A stretch of 64,000 nucleotides of DNA from Phascolarctos cinereus (lineage: Eukaryota; Chordata; Mammalia; Diprotodontia; Phascolarctidae): contig NW_018343992.1 in NCBI RefSeq assembly GCF_002099425.1, positions 1,238,001-1,302,000 on the forward strand. Direction: 5' to 3'. Below, piece after piece: positions 53,441 through 63,526 of the stretch (position 1 is its first letter; each line of letters opens with the position of its first letter). The notes below the pieces were generated by a model. It was not told where the DNA came from. It saw only the letters and a program-made list of their open reading frames with translations, and did not search any database. The translations under genes were made by a program, and so were the position numbers.

Positions 53441-54390
53441 TGATTAACTACCATAAGGGAGGTAAACTGTTTCTGTTAAACCAAAGCTATTACAGGAAAC
53501 CTATGTGTTCAGAGGTACTACATATGAATTTCAACAAAATTTCATCAAGTTTAAATCTTGCTTTGCACTTAGTAACAGGGCATTAGTTTCATTTAGTGTT
53601 TTGAAACCAAAGACAGATTTAAGTATTACTCTCTGCAATCCCAGTAGATAAAACTTTTTGGCTGAGGAGAACCTGAAGGTCTGTTATTTCTCAATGGAGC
53701 TTGTCAGTCAGAGCATGTAAATCTCAGTGAACAGAAGAAGAAAAATTGAATGCTTTATATCCTCTTCGGTGGAGGAAGCTTTGATATTAATATCCTTCCG
53801 CTGTTAAGCCTTGAGCCACGCTGCAGCAAGACAAGGCCCTGTGTTTGCGCAGCTAATAAGTGGGCAGTCATATGAGAGGAAGGTTCAGTAATAATTTCTA
53901 ATATGAGTTTATTAGATTATTCCCAATCCCAACTTCCTTATTCATAGAAAACTACCACTGCCTTTCATTTAGAATTTTGTATATGCAGGGGAAAGGAATT
54001 GGACTCTATGGTCTATTTAATATTATGTTTGCAAAATCATTATCCTAGTGAATACCTTAGGGGTTATTTGTAATTCTGAGGAAGAAAATGCTCAACTAAA
54101 ACTGCAGAAGTAATTTCTCTCCCTGCACTTATATTACTATGTTAACCATTTGTTTTCTTGGATTTATTGAACCACTTTCCCCAAAGGCTCAGGAAATTCT
54201 CAGTAGGTCTTTAGCAATATAAAACAATGAAATAATTCTTATTGGAAATAGTAATACTGTCAGAGATATTGTTTCCTAAACTAAAGTTCTGACCATTATT
54301 GAAACTTGCATGATCACGTGATTCTAAGTGCTTTGCTCCTCTTTGAATAACTGTTACTTATTTGACAGAGGGACAACAAGGCCGTCAGTC
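53441..54390. other. No recognised feature
   Basis: Nearly 1 kb free of recognisable repeats, the cleanest stretch in the second half. Candidates for conserved non-coding DNA would be sought here first; nothing is directly visible. Confidence 0.4.
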
Positions 54391-54392
54391 TA

Positions 54393-54955
54393 TCAACTGG
54401 CATTTATTAAGCAGGTGTAAGGCACTGTGCCAAGTGCTAGGGAAAGGCAAAAGTCAGTCCCCACTCTCAAGAAGTTCGGTCCGTTGAGGGGGAAAACATG
54501 AGAACAACCTTGTAGAAACAACATACATACAGGATAAATTGGAGGTAGTCAATAGATGGAAAGGCACTAGAATTAAAGGAAGGCTTCCAGTTGAAAGGGG
54601 GATTTTAGCTGGGACTTGAAGGAGATGGAGATGAAGAGATTCTAGCCACTGAAAATGTCTGTGGTCAGGAGATGGAGAATTCTATGTGAGGAACAGCAGG
54701 GAGGCCAATGTCAATGTACTGGAAAGTACATGGAGGAGTGGGGTGGAGATGTAAGGTGTAAGAAGACTGGAAATGTAGGAGTGGGCCAGGTTATGAAAGG
54801 CTTTGAATGCCAAACAAAGGACCTGGGTTCCTGACAAAGGATTCCTGCAGGGAAGATACAAACAGATACTAGTAAATAGTGGAGGCAGGTGAGGAGAACA
54901 AAGAACGATTTTGTTTGTTATAAGTAGGCAACAGGATCACTGAAGGGTCAATATC
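54393..54955 (-). mobile_element. L2 LINE 3' region, antisense
   Basis: 'ggcatttattaagcaggtgt', 'aaggcactgtgccaagtgct', 'gggattttagctgggacttg', 'ggtcaggagatggagaattc', 'ggttatgaaaggctttgaat'. Collinear with 43828-44320. Confidence 0.8.
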
Positions 54956-54980
54956 AGGTGGTTGTGATGTAACCAGAGTT

Positions 54981-54984
<4 letters not shown>

Positions 54985-55029
<45 letters not shown>

Positions 55030-55048
55030 ATTATATATATATATATAT
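54985..55048 (+). repeat. (TA)n tract flanked by a 13 bp direct repeat
   Basis: TA repeats with TTA interruptions. CAGAGTTAAAATT lies at 54974-54986 and again at 55049-55061, bracketing the tract. Confidence 0.9.
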
Positions 55049-55061
55049 CAGAGTTAAAATT

Positions 55062-55688
55062 CAAATTCCTGCTTAACCATGCTGCCAGCCTGACCCTGTT
55101 CTTGTTCAGGTGCAGGCATTCATGGCACATGTGTGTTCCATTGCATACTAGAAAGAACTCCTTGGATGTACTCAACTCTGTGGTTTCCAGAGAACTGGTG
55201 ACCTCTTATCTCCTAACTTCAACCCTGTCTTGGTGTCAGCTGCTTATGTCATTAATTTAAGGGATGTGATCAGTGCAGATTTATCCCATCATACTAGTTC
55301 TCCAGCTTCTATCCCATCATGAAAACGAGCCCTTCCTGCCTAAATTCCCTGTATTTCACTGTGTATTTGTCATGTAAGGGAGACGGCCTCATCCTCTCAG
55401 ACAAAGGCATGTGCTTTGTATAGGTTTTTCTCACCAATAACTACAGAATGGCTAGAGCCACAGTTTCTCCCAGACTGATTTCCTATAACCAAGGAATTTT
55501 AAGAAAGACATGCTTCAATTGTTTAGACCCATTGGCCGCTCCATGAGGTGTTGGGAAGGATGGGAACAGTGCTGGGGGCAAAAGCAAGGCAATCAATACA
55601 ATAAAGCAGAGTTCCCAGATGCTGTTAAACTCTTAACCTTCAGGAGGGTTACAGTCACATTAGTTGAGAGGTCATAAACTTGGTCATA
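55062..55688. other. No recognised feature
   Basis: Unassigned DNA of average composition. No exon signal seen. Confidence 0.4.
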
Positions 55689-55689
55689 A

Positions 55690-55919
55690 AATCCTCTCAG
55701 TTCTACTTTCAAAATATCACTTGCATATGTTCCGTTCTGTCCTCAGACACTACCACCACCCTGGTGCAGACCCTCATTTTCTCACACTTGGACTATTTAA
55801 ATAACTTTCTTGTTGGTCTTCCTGTCTTACATCTCTCCCCTACCACAGTCCATTCTCTGCTCAGCTATCAAAGAGATCTTCCTAAAACTCAGGTCTCACC
55901 ATATCACACTCTTATCCCC

Positions 55920-55968
<49 letters not shown>

Positions 55969-56525
55969 AGATTCTCTCTGTCTGTCTTTCTTACTCGCTC
56001 TCTCTCTCTCCTCTATTCAATAAATTGCCATGGCTCCCTATTATCTCCAGGATCAAATATAATGTATTTTGTTTGACTTTGAAAACCCTTCATAATCTCA
56101 CTCCTTGCTTTTCTGGTTTTCTTATACTTTACTCCTTTGCACATATGATCTGTCATGCGGCATCTTTGCTATTCCTTGCATAGGACACTCTCCTGACTCT
56201 ATGTGATTTATTCTCTGTCTTCTTTACCACCATCTTATGGTTTCACTGACTTTCTTTAAATCTCAGCTAAAATCTCATCTTTTGCAAGAAGCCTTTCCCT
56301 GTCCATCTGAATGCTTCCCCTCTGAGATAATCTTCAGTCTACCCCATAAAAATCTTGTTTTCCTATTACAACCTTTGCCCCACCCCACCCCCACCCAGTC
56401 CCTTGTTTAGGTTGTCAGTTCCTTGAGGAGAGAGTGTTTTTTACTTTCTTTCTATCCCCAACACTTAGCACAGTACCTGGTACACAGTAGGTACTTAATA
56501 CATGCTTCTTGACTTTACTTAATTT
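55690..56525 (+). mobile_element. L2 LINE, RT C-terminus and 3' UTR
   Basis: The frame 55680-56183 holds clear L2 protein: 'DTTTTLVQTLIFSHLDYLN' and 'NKLPWLPIISRIKYNVFCL', interrupted by a (CA)n tract read as threonine/histidine. It is followed by the 3' UTR ('agttccttgaggagagagtg', 'ggtacttaatacatgcttct'). The longest open frame in the window is this LINE remnant. Confidence 0.88.
55922..55966 (+). repeat. (CA)n microsatellite inside L2
   Basis: About 21 CA units inserted within the L2 RT remnant, followed by a short (CT)n run near 55996-56010. Confidence 0.95.
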
Positions 56526-56529
56526 GACT

Positions 56530-57320
56530 CTGTCTCCTCAGTTGGAAAGAACTTGGCCACTCCCTCCTCCCCCTCTGCCCCTGTAGTCATGGTGAGTGGA
56601 AGGGTGTTACATCTGAAATCATTCTGAATCAAGGTAGGATTACTGTCCTGCCTCCAGTTCTGGAGGTACAAAGGTGGGAAGGCAAAGCAAAGGGGGAAAT
56701 TACCAGGTTCCTAGAATTGAGGTCAAAGTGGACAAGAGTGATCTAAAGACTAAAACCATGTATTCAGCCAGAGCATCACCACCAAAAGGGGACTTGATGT
56801 AGCATTTCTGGACTAGACCTTTCTAGTCAAGAGAAAGCATTAGTCCCAGACCTGGAGATACAAGGCTGAACTCAGAGGTTGGGGTTTGGTAGCCCCAGGT
56901 CAGAAGGACGGAGGCATGCCAGGGAAGAAAGTCAGATTGTTCCATGCATCTTACAGACTGGTTAAACACACTGACTGGGAACTCAAAATACCAAACCAAC
57001 AGGATCTTATTCTTCTTGACCAAACAGCTGTGTAATTGGCAGCAATTACTATTCTTTCCATGTGATCAGAAGAAAAATAGGCCAGGAAAGCAAGTGACCA
57101 GGCATAGGTCACAAGTTGTATCTCCTTATCTCTGTAGCCATACAAGAATTTGTCATACAACTTCCTGTGGAAACAGGTTTTTTTTAAAATTAGAAGTATT
57201 TATCAAATTTAACAGAAAAAAGAACATAAGGAAAACAAAACATATATAAAACATGCATCTCTTATTTATTTTTACATAACTGTAATCAGTGTTTTTTATT
57301 TAATTTAATTTAACAATCAT
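56530..57320. other. No recognised feature
   Basis: Frames of 66-101 codons on both strands near 56823-57249 overlap one another and lack motifs. No repeat recognised. Confidence 0.4.
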
Positions 57321-57322
57321 AT

Positions 57323-57562
57323 GCAGGTAGCTAGGTGGTACACTGGATAAAGCACCAGGCCTGGAGTCAAGAAGACCTGAGTTCAAATTTGGCCTCAAAC
57401 ACTTATTAACTGTGTGACCCTGGGCAAGTCACTTTAACCCTTCCTCTTCTATAAAATGAGCTAGAGAAGGAAATGGCAAACCACTCCAGTATCTTAGCCA
57501 AGATAACTCTAAATGGGATCATGAAGAGTCAGACACTACTGAAATGACTGAACAACAACATG
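57323..57562 (+). mobile_element. MAR1-type CORE-SINE
   Basis: 'gtagctaggtggtacactgg', 'gacctgagttcaaatttggc', 'tgtgtgaccctgggcaagtc', 'gagctagagaaggaaatggc', 'gaagagtcagacactactga', 'aatgactgaacaacaac'. Full length. Confidence 0.9.
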
Positions 57563-57649
57563 AAAAGATACAAAAATAAATCAAATCTTCTATGCCTTTG
57601 TGGAGCTTGTAGTATAAAAATGGCTATAATATAAAAGAGAAAACCACAT

Positions 57650-57862
57650 GGGGAAGTAGCATGGTGCAATGGTTAGGGAGTTTGACTTCAAGGCAGGGAC
57701 ATGGACAGTCAAATCCCGACTCAGACATTTATTAGCTGTATGACCCTAAGAAAGTCACTTTACAACTTAGTGCCTCAGTTTCCTCATCTGTAAAACGACC
57801 AAGTTATGACTGTATGGTTTTTAAATTCTCTTCTAGCTTTAAATCTATGATCCTGTGGTCCT
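57650..57862 (+). mobile_element. MIR3-like SINE
   Basis: 'agtagcatggtgcaatggtt', 'tattagctgtatgaccctaa', 'ttcctcatctgtaaaacgac', 'tcttctagctttaaatctat'. Confidence 0.7.
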
Positions 57863-57869
57863 ACAAACA

Positions 57870-58035
57870 CAAGAAGTGCTATTTGAGGTCCAAGGAAGGA
57901 AAGATGACTTCAAAATGAGGGGATCAGGGAAGGCTTCATAGAACAGGCTGAATCTGAGATAAGATTTCTAGGATTGGAAGGCTTCAAGTAGGTAGGTGAA
58001 GGGCATTTCAGCAATAGGGAATAAAGTGAGTATAG
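57870..58035 (-). mobile_element. L2-like fragment, antisense
   Basis: 'gggatcagggaaggcttcat', 'agaacaggctgaatctgaga', 'gaagggcatttcagcaatag' resemble an old antisense L2 3' region. Confidence 0.4.
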
Positions 58036-58039
58036 AAGT

Positions 58040-58430
58040 GCTCAGGAATTCTGCATATTTCTGCTTTTTCATTTCACATGATTTTATATGCACATTTCCA
58101 CAGATCAACACAATCCATATTCTTACTATTTTAATAGGCACATATTATTCCAGTTGATATACTATAGTTGGTTCAGCCATTTGCTTATTGTTGAATATTT
58201 GGGTTGCTTCCAATTTTTTGTTATTATAAGTAGCACTGCTATGAACATCTTCGTACATTATTTTTCCCTTTTAGATTATTTCCTCTGGGTGTATTTCCAC
58301 AAGCGAAAATACTGGGTTAAAGTGTTCTTATTAAATATTGCCAACTGCTCTGCAGAAAGAAAGCACCAAATTACAGGGCCAGCAATCTGAAAGTTTGCCT
58401 GTTTCTCCAAATACTATCAATGATGGGCAC
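58040..58430 (-). mobile_element. L1 3' region, antisense
   Basis: 'ggttgcttccaattttttgt', 'gtagcactgctatgaacatc', 'gattatttcctctgggtgta' and 'gaaagtttgcctgtttctcc' follow the antisense L1 ORF2-end/3' UTR order. The tail is missing. Confidence 0.7.
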
Positions 58431-58604
58431 TATGATGGAACCGTTATGACTGAGATGCCTCAAGGGCCGTGCTTACTTTATGAGTATTCACTTTCATTCA
58501 GAAACCTGGGGAAATATTTTTTTCTTTAACTGCGGACAATATGAAAAAACTGGATGAAACCACAAATATCCTTACACTGAGCAAAAGCCATTCAACTTCA
58601 GTTC

Positions 58605-58990
58605 AACATATCTTTATTAAGTGCCTACTGTGTGCTAGGTGCTGTAGGAGATACAAAGATAAGACACAATCCCTGCTGTTATGGAGTTCCCAGTATAGCC
58701 AAACATGAACATAGGTAACTATAATACAAATTACTATAAAAATTTCAAAATAAAGTTCTATGTGAGGTTTGAGGGGGAAGGCCAGTATTGATGGGATGCT
58801 TAATGGAGGAGGTTGCATTTGAGTTGGATATTAAAGGATTAATTGGAACTTAATGGGTAAAAATCAAGCAACTTCCCTCCATTTTACAGGCATGGGGACA
58901 ATCATGAATAAAAACTGAAGGAAGAGCATTCAGGATGTATTCAAGGGGCAAAGACTAGTCCATTTGGCTGCAGTGCAGAGGTGAGGAGTG
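58605..58990 (-). mobile_element. L2 LINE 3' region, antisense
   Basis: 'catatctttattaagtgcct', 'gtgctaggtgctgtaggaga', 'gaggttgcatttgagttgga', 'gaagagcattcaggatgtat'. Older subfamily than the 43.8 kb copy. Confidence 0.65.
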
Positions 58991-59024
58991 AGGTGACGTT
59001 AATCTGGCAAAAGTGTTAGGTGTA

Positions 59025-59166
59025 GGGGCAGCTAGGTGGCACAGTGGATAGAGCACCAGCCCTGGAGTCCGGAGGCCCTGAGTTCAAATCTGGCCTCAGA
59101 CACATAACACTCACTAGCTGTGTGACCCTGGGCAAGCGACTCAACCCCAATTGCCTCACCAAAAAC
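59025..59166 (+). mobile_element. WSINE1-like SINE with target-site duplication
   Basis: 'gggcagctaggtggcacagt', 'ggatagagcaccagccctgg', 'gagttcaaatctggcctcag', 'gctgtgtgaccctgggcaag', 'caaccccaattgcctcacca', A-rich tail. AAAAGTGTTAGGTGTA (59009-59024) and AAAAGCGTCAGGTGTA (59167-59182) flank it, 16 bp with two mismatches. Confidence 0.92.
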
Positions 59167-59219
59167 AAAAGCGTCAGGTGTATCTGAGTGTTTTGGACCC
59201 TCATAACACATGTTTATGT

Positions 59220-59375
59220 AGAGGTTTACAGATGGCATAATGTTTTATGTATATTATCTTCTTTAGTCCTCACAGTAGTACTGTGAAACATGTGCTAATA
59301 TTATACCCATTTTACAGATTAGGGCACTGAGGCTAAGAGGAATTAAATGGCATGCCCAGGGTCTCACAGGACCTT
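59220..59375 (-). mobile_element. MIR SINE, antisense
   Basis: 'ataatgttttatgtatatta', 'cacagtagtactgtgaaaca', 'ccattttacagattagggca', 'atgcccagggtctcacagg'. The head is missing. Confidence 0.65.
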
Positions 59376-59504
59376 GTACATGAAGCAAAAAAATTTAAAC
59401 ATTACCCAGTATGCAACAGAGAATCACAAAAGATTTTTTTTAATTAAAGCTGTGATATGACCAGATTTATGCACAATAAAGGTTCGGACAGTAGTACCAA
59501 AAAG

Positions 59505-59860
59505 TATTAAGTACCTACTATGTGCCAAGCACTATGCTATGTACTGGTGACACAAGTACAAAAAATGAAATGCCTCCCTTCAAGAAGCTTACAATCTAAT
59601 AGGAAGAAAACATTAAAAAAAATTGTAGTACAAAGATAAAGGTCATCAACACATCAATATTATTTATGTATGTACATACACAATAGTTAAATATAAGATA
59701 GTTTGGGAGAGAGGGCACTAGCAGTTGGAGAGATTAGGAAAGGCTGAGGCCTGGTGTCCATTTTAAAGGAATATGACATGAAGGTACCGATGTGAATATT
59801 CTGATAGAGATGTGAGAGCAAGTGAGGAGATGGAATACGACTAGACGGGAGTAGAAGAAT
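59505..59860 (-). mobile_element. L2 LINE 3' region, antisense
   Basis: 'agtattaagtacctactatg', 'tgccaagcactatgctatgt', 'aagaagcttacaatctaata', 'gagggcactagcagttggag', 'ggaaaggctgaggcctggtg'. Confidence 0.65.
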
Positions 59861-59941
59861 CACCCTGTCTTCCCTTTCCAAGTCCTGATTTCAACTCAGT
59901 AGTATTTGTAAGCACCTTTTAATTATTTGTGTTAAGAAAGA

Positions 59942-60185
59942 GGACAGCTAGGTGGCACAGTGGCTAGAGCAGTGGGCTTGGAATCAGGAAGACTCCTCTT
60001 CATGAGTTTAAATGTGGTCTCATATACTTACTAGCTGTGTGACCCTGGGCAAGTCACTTAACCTTGTTTGCCTCAGTTTCCTCATCTGTATGGAGAAGGA
60101 AATGGCAAACTACCCCAGTATCTTTGCCAAGAAAATCCCAAATGAGGTCACAAAGAGTTGGACACATCTGAAAAACAACAAAAAC
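59942..60185 (+). mobile_element. MAR1-type CORE-SINE
   Basis: 'acagctaggtggcacagtgg', 'gaatcaggaagactcctctt', 'ctagctgtgtgaccctgggc', 'tggagaaggaaatggcaaac', 'gagttggacacatctgaaaa' with a CAA-rich end. A small deletion removes the 'aaaatgagc' segment. Confidence 0.9.
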
Positions 60186-60218
60186 AAGGAAGAATCAGTC
60201 CTGGTTTCAAAATAGACA

Positions 60219-60275
60219 TAGGGAGGTAGATAGGTAGGTAGGTGGATGGATGGATGAATGGATGGATGGATGAAA
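60219..60275 (+). repeat. (GGTA)n/(GGAT)n microsatellite
   Basis: GGTA-type units switch to GGAT-type units near 60243, with a single GAATGGAT interruption. Lies just after the MAR1 tail. Confidence 0.9.
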
Positions 60276-60279
60276 GGTT

Positions 60280-60432
60280 TAGAACTAGAATAAACTTCAG
60301 AGGCCATTTAAGTTCAATTCTGTGTTATCTTTTGCACATAAGAAAATTGAGGCCCAGGGAAACTGAGTGACTTGACCAAGACTATGCAGAAGTGTAAGAG
60401 GTGGGATTAAATCCCAGGTTCTCTGATAGGCA
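60280..60432 (-). mobile_element. MIR3-like SINE, antisense
   Basis: 'gaactagaataaacttcaga', 'cacataagaaaattgaggcc', 'gaggtgggattaaatcccag', 'gttctctgat'. Confidence 0.6.
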
Positions 60433-60436
60433 GAGA

Positions 60437-60481
60437 CATATATCTATATCTATATCTATATCTATATCTATATCTATATCT
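60437..60481 (+). repeat. (ATATCT)n microsatellite
   Basis: Seven hexamer units, then irregular AT-rich DNA to about 60570. Confidence 0.93.
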
Positions 60482-60730
60482 GCATATATATGTATGTATG
60501 TTTGAATATGCTTATGTATTTATGTGCTTATACATATATAATATATATAAATATGTACAAATATATATTCTGATTCTACTTCTAACTCTTGACTTTTCAA
60601 ATTCCCAAACCAATATATCCTGTTTGTATACATATATATATGTTTACATATAATTTAGTTAATTTCTTAGAATTGACTAAATTTTTTAGAATTTTTAGAA
60701 TGTAGTCAAAGTTGCACAATCATTTAAGGT

Positions 60731-60769
60731 GTGTATAATATATGTATATATATACATATATACATATAT

Positions 60770-60800
<31 letters not shown>
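60731..60800 (+). repeat. AT-rich palindrome followed by (CA)n
   Basis: 60731-60776 reads gtgtataatatatgtatata and ends with its reverse complement after a 6-base centre. (CA)n then runs 60772-60800. Confidence 0.9.
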
Positions 60801-61807
60801 TCAAGTAGTTGTCCATGACACCCCTAAGTTACATTCTTGTGTCCTCCAATTTCGACCAACCCTTTACCCCTTCCCCCAATCTCTCAGGTCAGAACTTTCT
60901 TATTAGGTTGCAATATTGTAGGGGAAGAGATCATTTTCCATTTCCTAATAGAGTAGACACGAAGGAGGTCTGAAAAAGTAAGATTCAATTACACCCCAAA
61001 CTTAGCAAAAATGGAGTCATCTTATCTGCTACAAACTAACAGAGTGAGCTATGAATCACCATCTGAAGCCTGAAACCCCAGTCATATTTTTGTAATTGGA
61101 GGAAGGACTCATGGAAGCCAGCTTCTCATCATTGTAAATCTAGGAGAAATGTCTGGTTTATTATTCATACAGCACACCGGGAAAATGTGTACTTTTTTAT
61201 GGCTAGGAAATACTACACTCATTGTGATGTTGGAGAAACTTGAATCTTTTGTGAAAGGAAAGGGAATATCCACAATTGTATTCTAAAAGAGAAGAGGCAG
61301 GAGAGGTAGTGATGGAGATGGTAATTGGCAGTGGGTCGTATCTGAAGCTGTTCACTAGATGTCACCCCACACTCATGTCAAATTTAATGTTCTTACTCCT
61401 GAGAACACTTTTCCAGCAAATGTGTTCTATGCTTGTTTGCGGCTAAGAAACGATCAATTCTACACTAACCCAAACTGTCAGAATGTCTGCATAGGGGTTT
61501 AAGTCCTGTAATTCACTTCATGGATTTTGCCTGAGTTTTTAAAGGTTACTAAGTTTGTATTTCTAGTCAATGAAAGAGAAACAATGAGCTATTATCTAAG
61601 TTACTTCATTGCATGTACTTCAGATTCATAAATGTAAATGATCTTTGATTCATTTTTCTCTTACTTTGAATGTCACAGTCAATATGTTATATTTTATTTA
61701 AACATTTTAAACCATTCCATTTGAAGTAATTTTTACAGAATTTAAGACATTTGCTATAAATAGGCTTCATTTTTAAAAATATCAGTACATTTAAAAATCT
61801 AGACAAA
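60801..61807. other. No recognised feature
   Basis: About 1 kb with no identified repeat, exon or RNA gene. AT-rich toward its end. Confidence 0.4.
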
Positions 61808-62050
61808 AATAATAACTAACATTTATATAGTGTTCACTTCATGCCAGGAACTGTGTTAAGTGTTTCTAAAATTATTATCCTACTTGATCCTCGTAACAAC
61901 AGCCCTGGGAGGTAAGTGTTATTATTAACTCCAGTTTAAGGATGAGGAAACTGACACAAACAGAGGTGAAGTGACTTGCCCAGAGTCACACAGCTAGTTT
62001 AGTGTCTGAGGTCAGATTTGTACTCAGGCTCTATCCACTGCATCACCAGC
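61808..62050 (-). mobile_element. MIR SINE, antisense, near full length
   Basis: 'aactaacatttatatagtgt', 'tgccaggaactgtgttaagt', 'tggatgaggaaactg'-type, 'gacttgcccagagtcacaca', 'gcttatccactg'-type end 'ctatccactgcatcaccagc'. Confidence 0.8.
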
Positions 62051-62305
62051 TATATTTACATACGAGATAAACTGAGGAGTTGCTTATTTTACAATAGGAG
62101 CGTCAGGAGGATTTAGGGGAAAATGTATTGAAGCCCTGGCTTCTCTGTTACTTCCTTGGGCAGGTCACTTTTCCTCTGGTCTTGCTTTAAATGTATGGTT
62201 CTTCATTCTATGGAAATGCAACTTAGACTTCCCCAAAATACATTTGTTAAGTAAGTAAGATTATGCCTGTATACTGGTAGCTGATTTAAAGTTTCTTATG
62301 TCTTC
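62051..62305. other. No recognised feature
   Basis: A possible MIR trace at 62130-62200 ('ggcttctctgttacttcctt', 'gcaggtcacttttcctctgg'). Otherwise unassigned. Confidence 0.35.
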
Positions 62306-62309
62306 TAAG

Positions 62310-62430
62310 ATCATAGATTTCCACCTGGAAAGGACCTAGTGCAACTCCTTTATTTTACAGATATGAAAACTGAGGCCCTGAGAGATGAAGTCCAAGGTCA
62401 CACTCAAATATTTCAAGGTTACATCACTTT
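62310..62430 (-). mobile_element. MIR3-like SINE, antisense
   Basis: 'gatcatagatttccacctgg', 'aaaggacctagtgcaactcc', 'ttttacagatatgaaaactg', 'aggccctgagagatgaagtc'. Confidence 0.65.
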
Positions 62431-62805
62431 GTCAGTGTAGGCCTCCTGCTACTGATGCAAATCATGACCCCTCTATACCTCAGTAGATAATCTCTATGAA
62501 TTGCTGTGACCAAAAGGACCCATCACATAATAGTCAGCCTGTGCTTGAGTTTTTTGCAAGCTCAGCAAGATTGATCCTCATATGCCAGATGTCAAAGTAC
62601 AGTCTGTCTCCAGGCCTTTTTTTTTCCATAATAGTCCCTGCCAGGGACTGTCTTCCATTGGCATAGCCCTTGAAAACCCATGGTCATGGCACATTACAGT
62701 GAGATGACAGAATTGGACCTTGGTAGAAGTATTTCTTTCTAGTGAAAATACTTGAATATATTGTGTTTAGAATTAATAATGTCAGGTTATTAACTTGATT
62801 TGAAA
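62431..62805. other. No recognised feature
   Basis: Unassigned DNA of mixed composition. Confidence 0.35.
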
Positions 62806-62836
62806 CAACACACACACACACACACACACACACACC
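62806..62836 (+). repeat. (CA)n microsatellite
   Basis: About 15 CA units. Confidence 0.95.
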
Positions 62837-62924
62837 CCATTCTGAATCCAGACACTGCCTAGTCTAGTGTTCTTGCCACCACACTTATACTGAGTCTGCT
62901 AAATGTATTTTTTTTCTCTTTGGA

Positions 62925-63100
62925 AGAGGCCTGGGATTCCACTGAAATAGAGGATTGCCTCTATCAATGTAAATCAGCACCTGCTCAAGTTGCCTGAGGC
63001 CCAAAGAGCATGAGTGACTTGCCCAAGGTCACATAGCCATGTATGCAGAAGATAGGATGGACTCTTGTCAGACTTCCTGATTCCAGAGTCCTCATGGACA
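62925..63100 (-). mobile_element. CORE-SINE (MIR-related subfamily), antisense
   Basis: 'caatgtaaatcagcacctgc', 'gactgacttgcccaaggtca'-type 'gagtgacttgcccaaggtca', 'catagccatgtatgcagaag', 'cttcctgattccagagtcc'. Third copy of the variant seen at 35.1 and 49.2 kb. Confidence 0.6.
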
Positions 63101-63284
63101 GCCATGATGATGCCAGCAGTCTGAATCAGCTCCCTTATTTACCAGACTGGACTCCGAGTAATTCTTGGTGGTTTCCCCAAAACACATTTATCCTCAAAGC
63201 ATGAAATCTTGCTATGTCTGAGGTCATTCAAAGGAATATGAATGTTAGCATTCTCTCCCATTTAAAATTGTCTTTTATTTGTTG
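63101..63284. other. No recognised feature
   Basis: Short unassigned stretch. Confidence 0.35.
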
Positions 63285-63445
63285 TGTTGTATGCCCCAGT
63301 AAAATCTATGCTCCCTGCAGCCAAGGGCTCTTTTTGTTTTTGCTTCCCTAATTCCTACCTAGACCAATCAGTATCTTTTATGGGTAGAGAGTGGTAGAGC
63401 AGTAGGCACTTAATAAATGCTTGCCAAATTACATTGAACCAAATT
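63285..63445 (+). mobile_element. L2 3' end
   Basis: 'gccaagggctctttttgttt', 'ttgcttccctaattcctacc', 'gcagtaggcacttaataaat', 'gcttgccaaattacattgaa'. Terminal L2 3' UTR. Confidence 0.65.
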
Positions 63446-63470
63446 TTACTTTTATTTGTTTAGTAGGCAT

Positions 63471-63526
63471 CTTTTCTTTCTTTCTTTTTCTTTCTTTTCC
63501 TTTTTCTTTCTTTCTTTTTTTTTTTA
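63471..63526 (+). repeat. (TTTC)n/poly-pyrimidine microsatellite
   Basis: Imperfect TTTC units ending in a T run at about 63514-63526. The frame through it is a phenylalanine/serine/leucine repeat and not a gene. Confidence 0.9.

Noticed and set aside
55680-56183. 167-codon open frame, the longest in the window
   Set aside because: It is L2 reverse-transcriptase remnant interrupted by a (CA)n tract, not a host gene.
21173-59166. tRNA genes suggested by B-box-like 'gttcaaatc' motifs
   Set aside because: Each lies in the head of a MAR1, WSINE1-like or MIR SINE, and none can form a complete cloverleaf.
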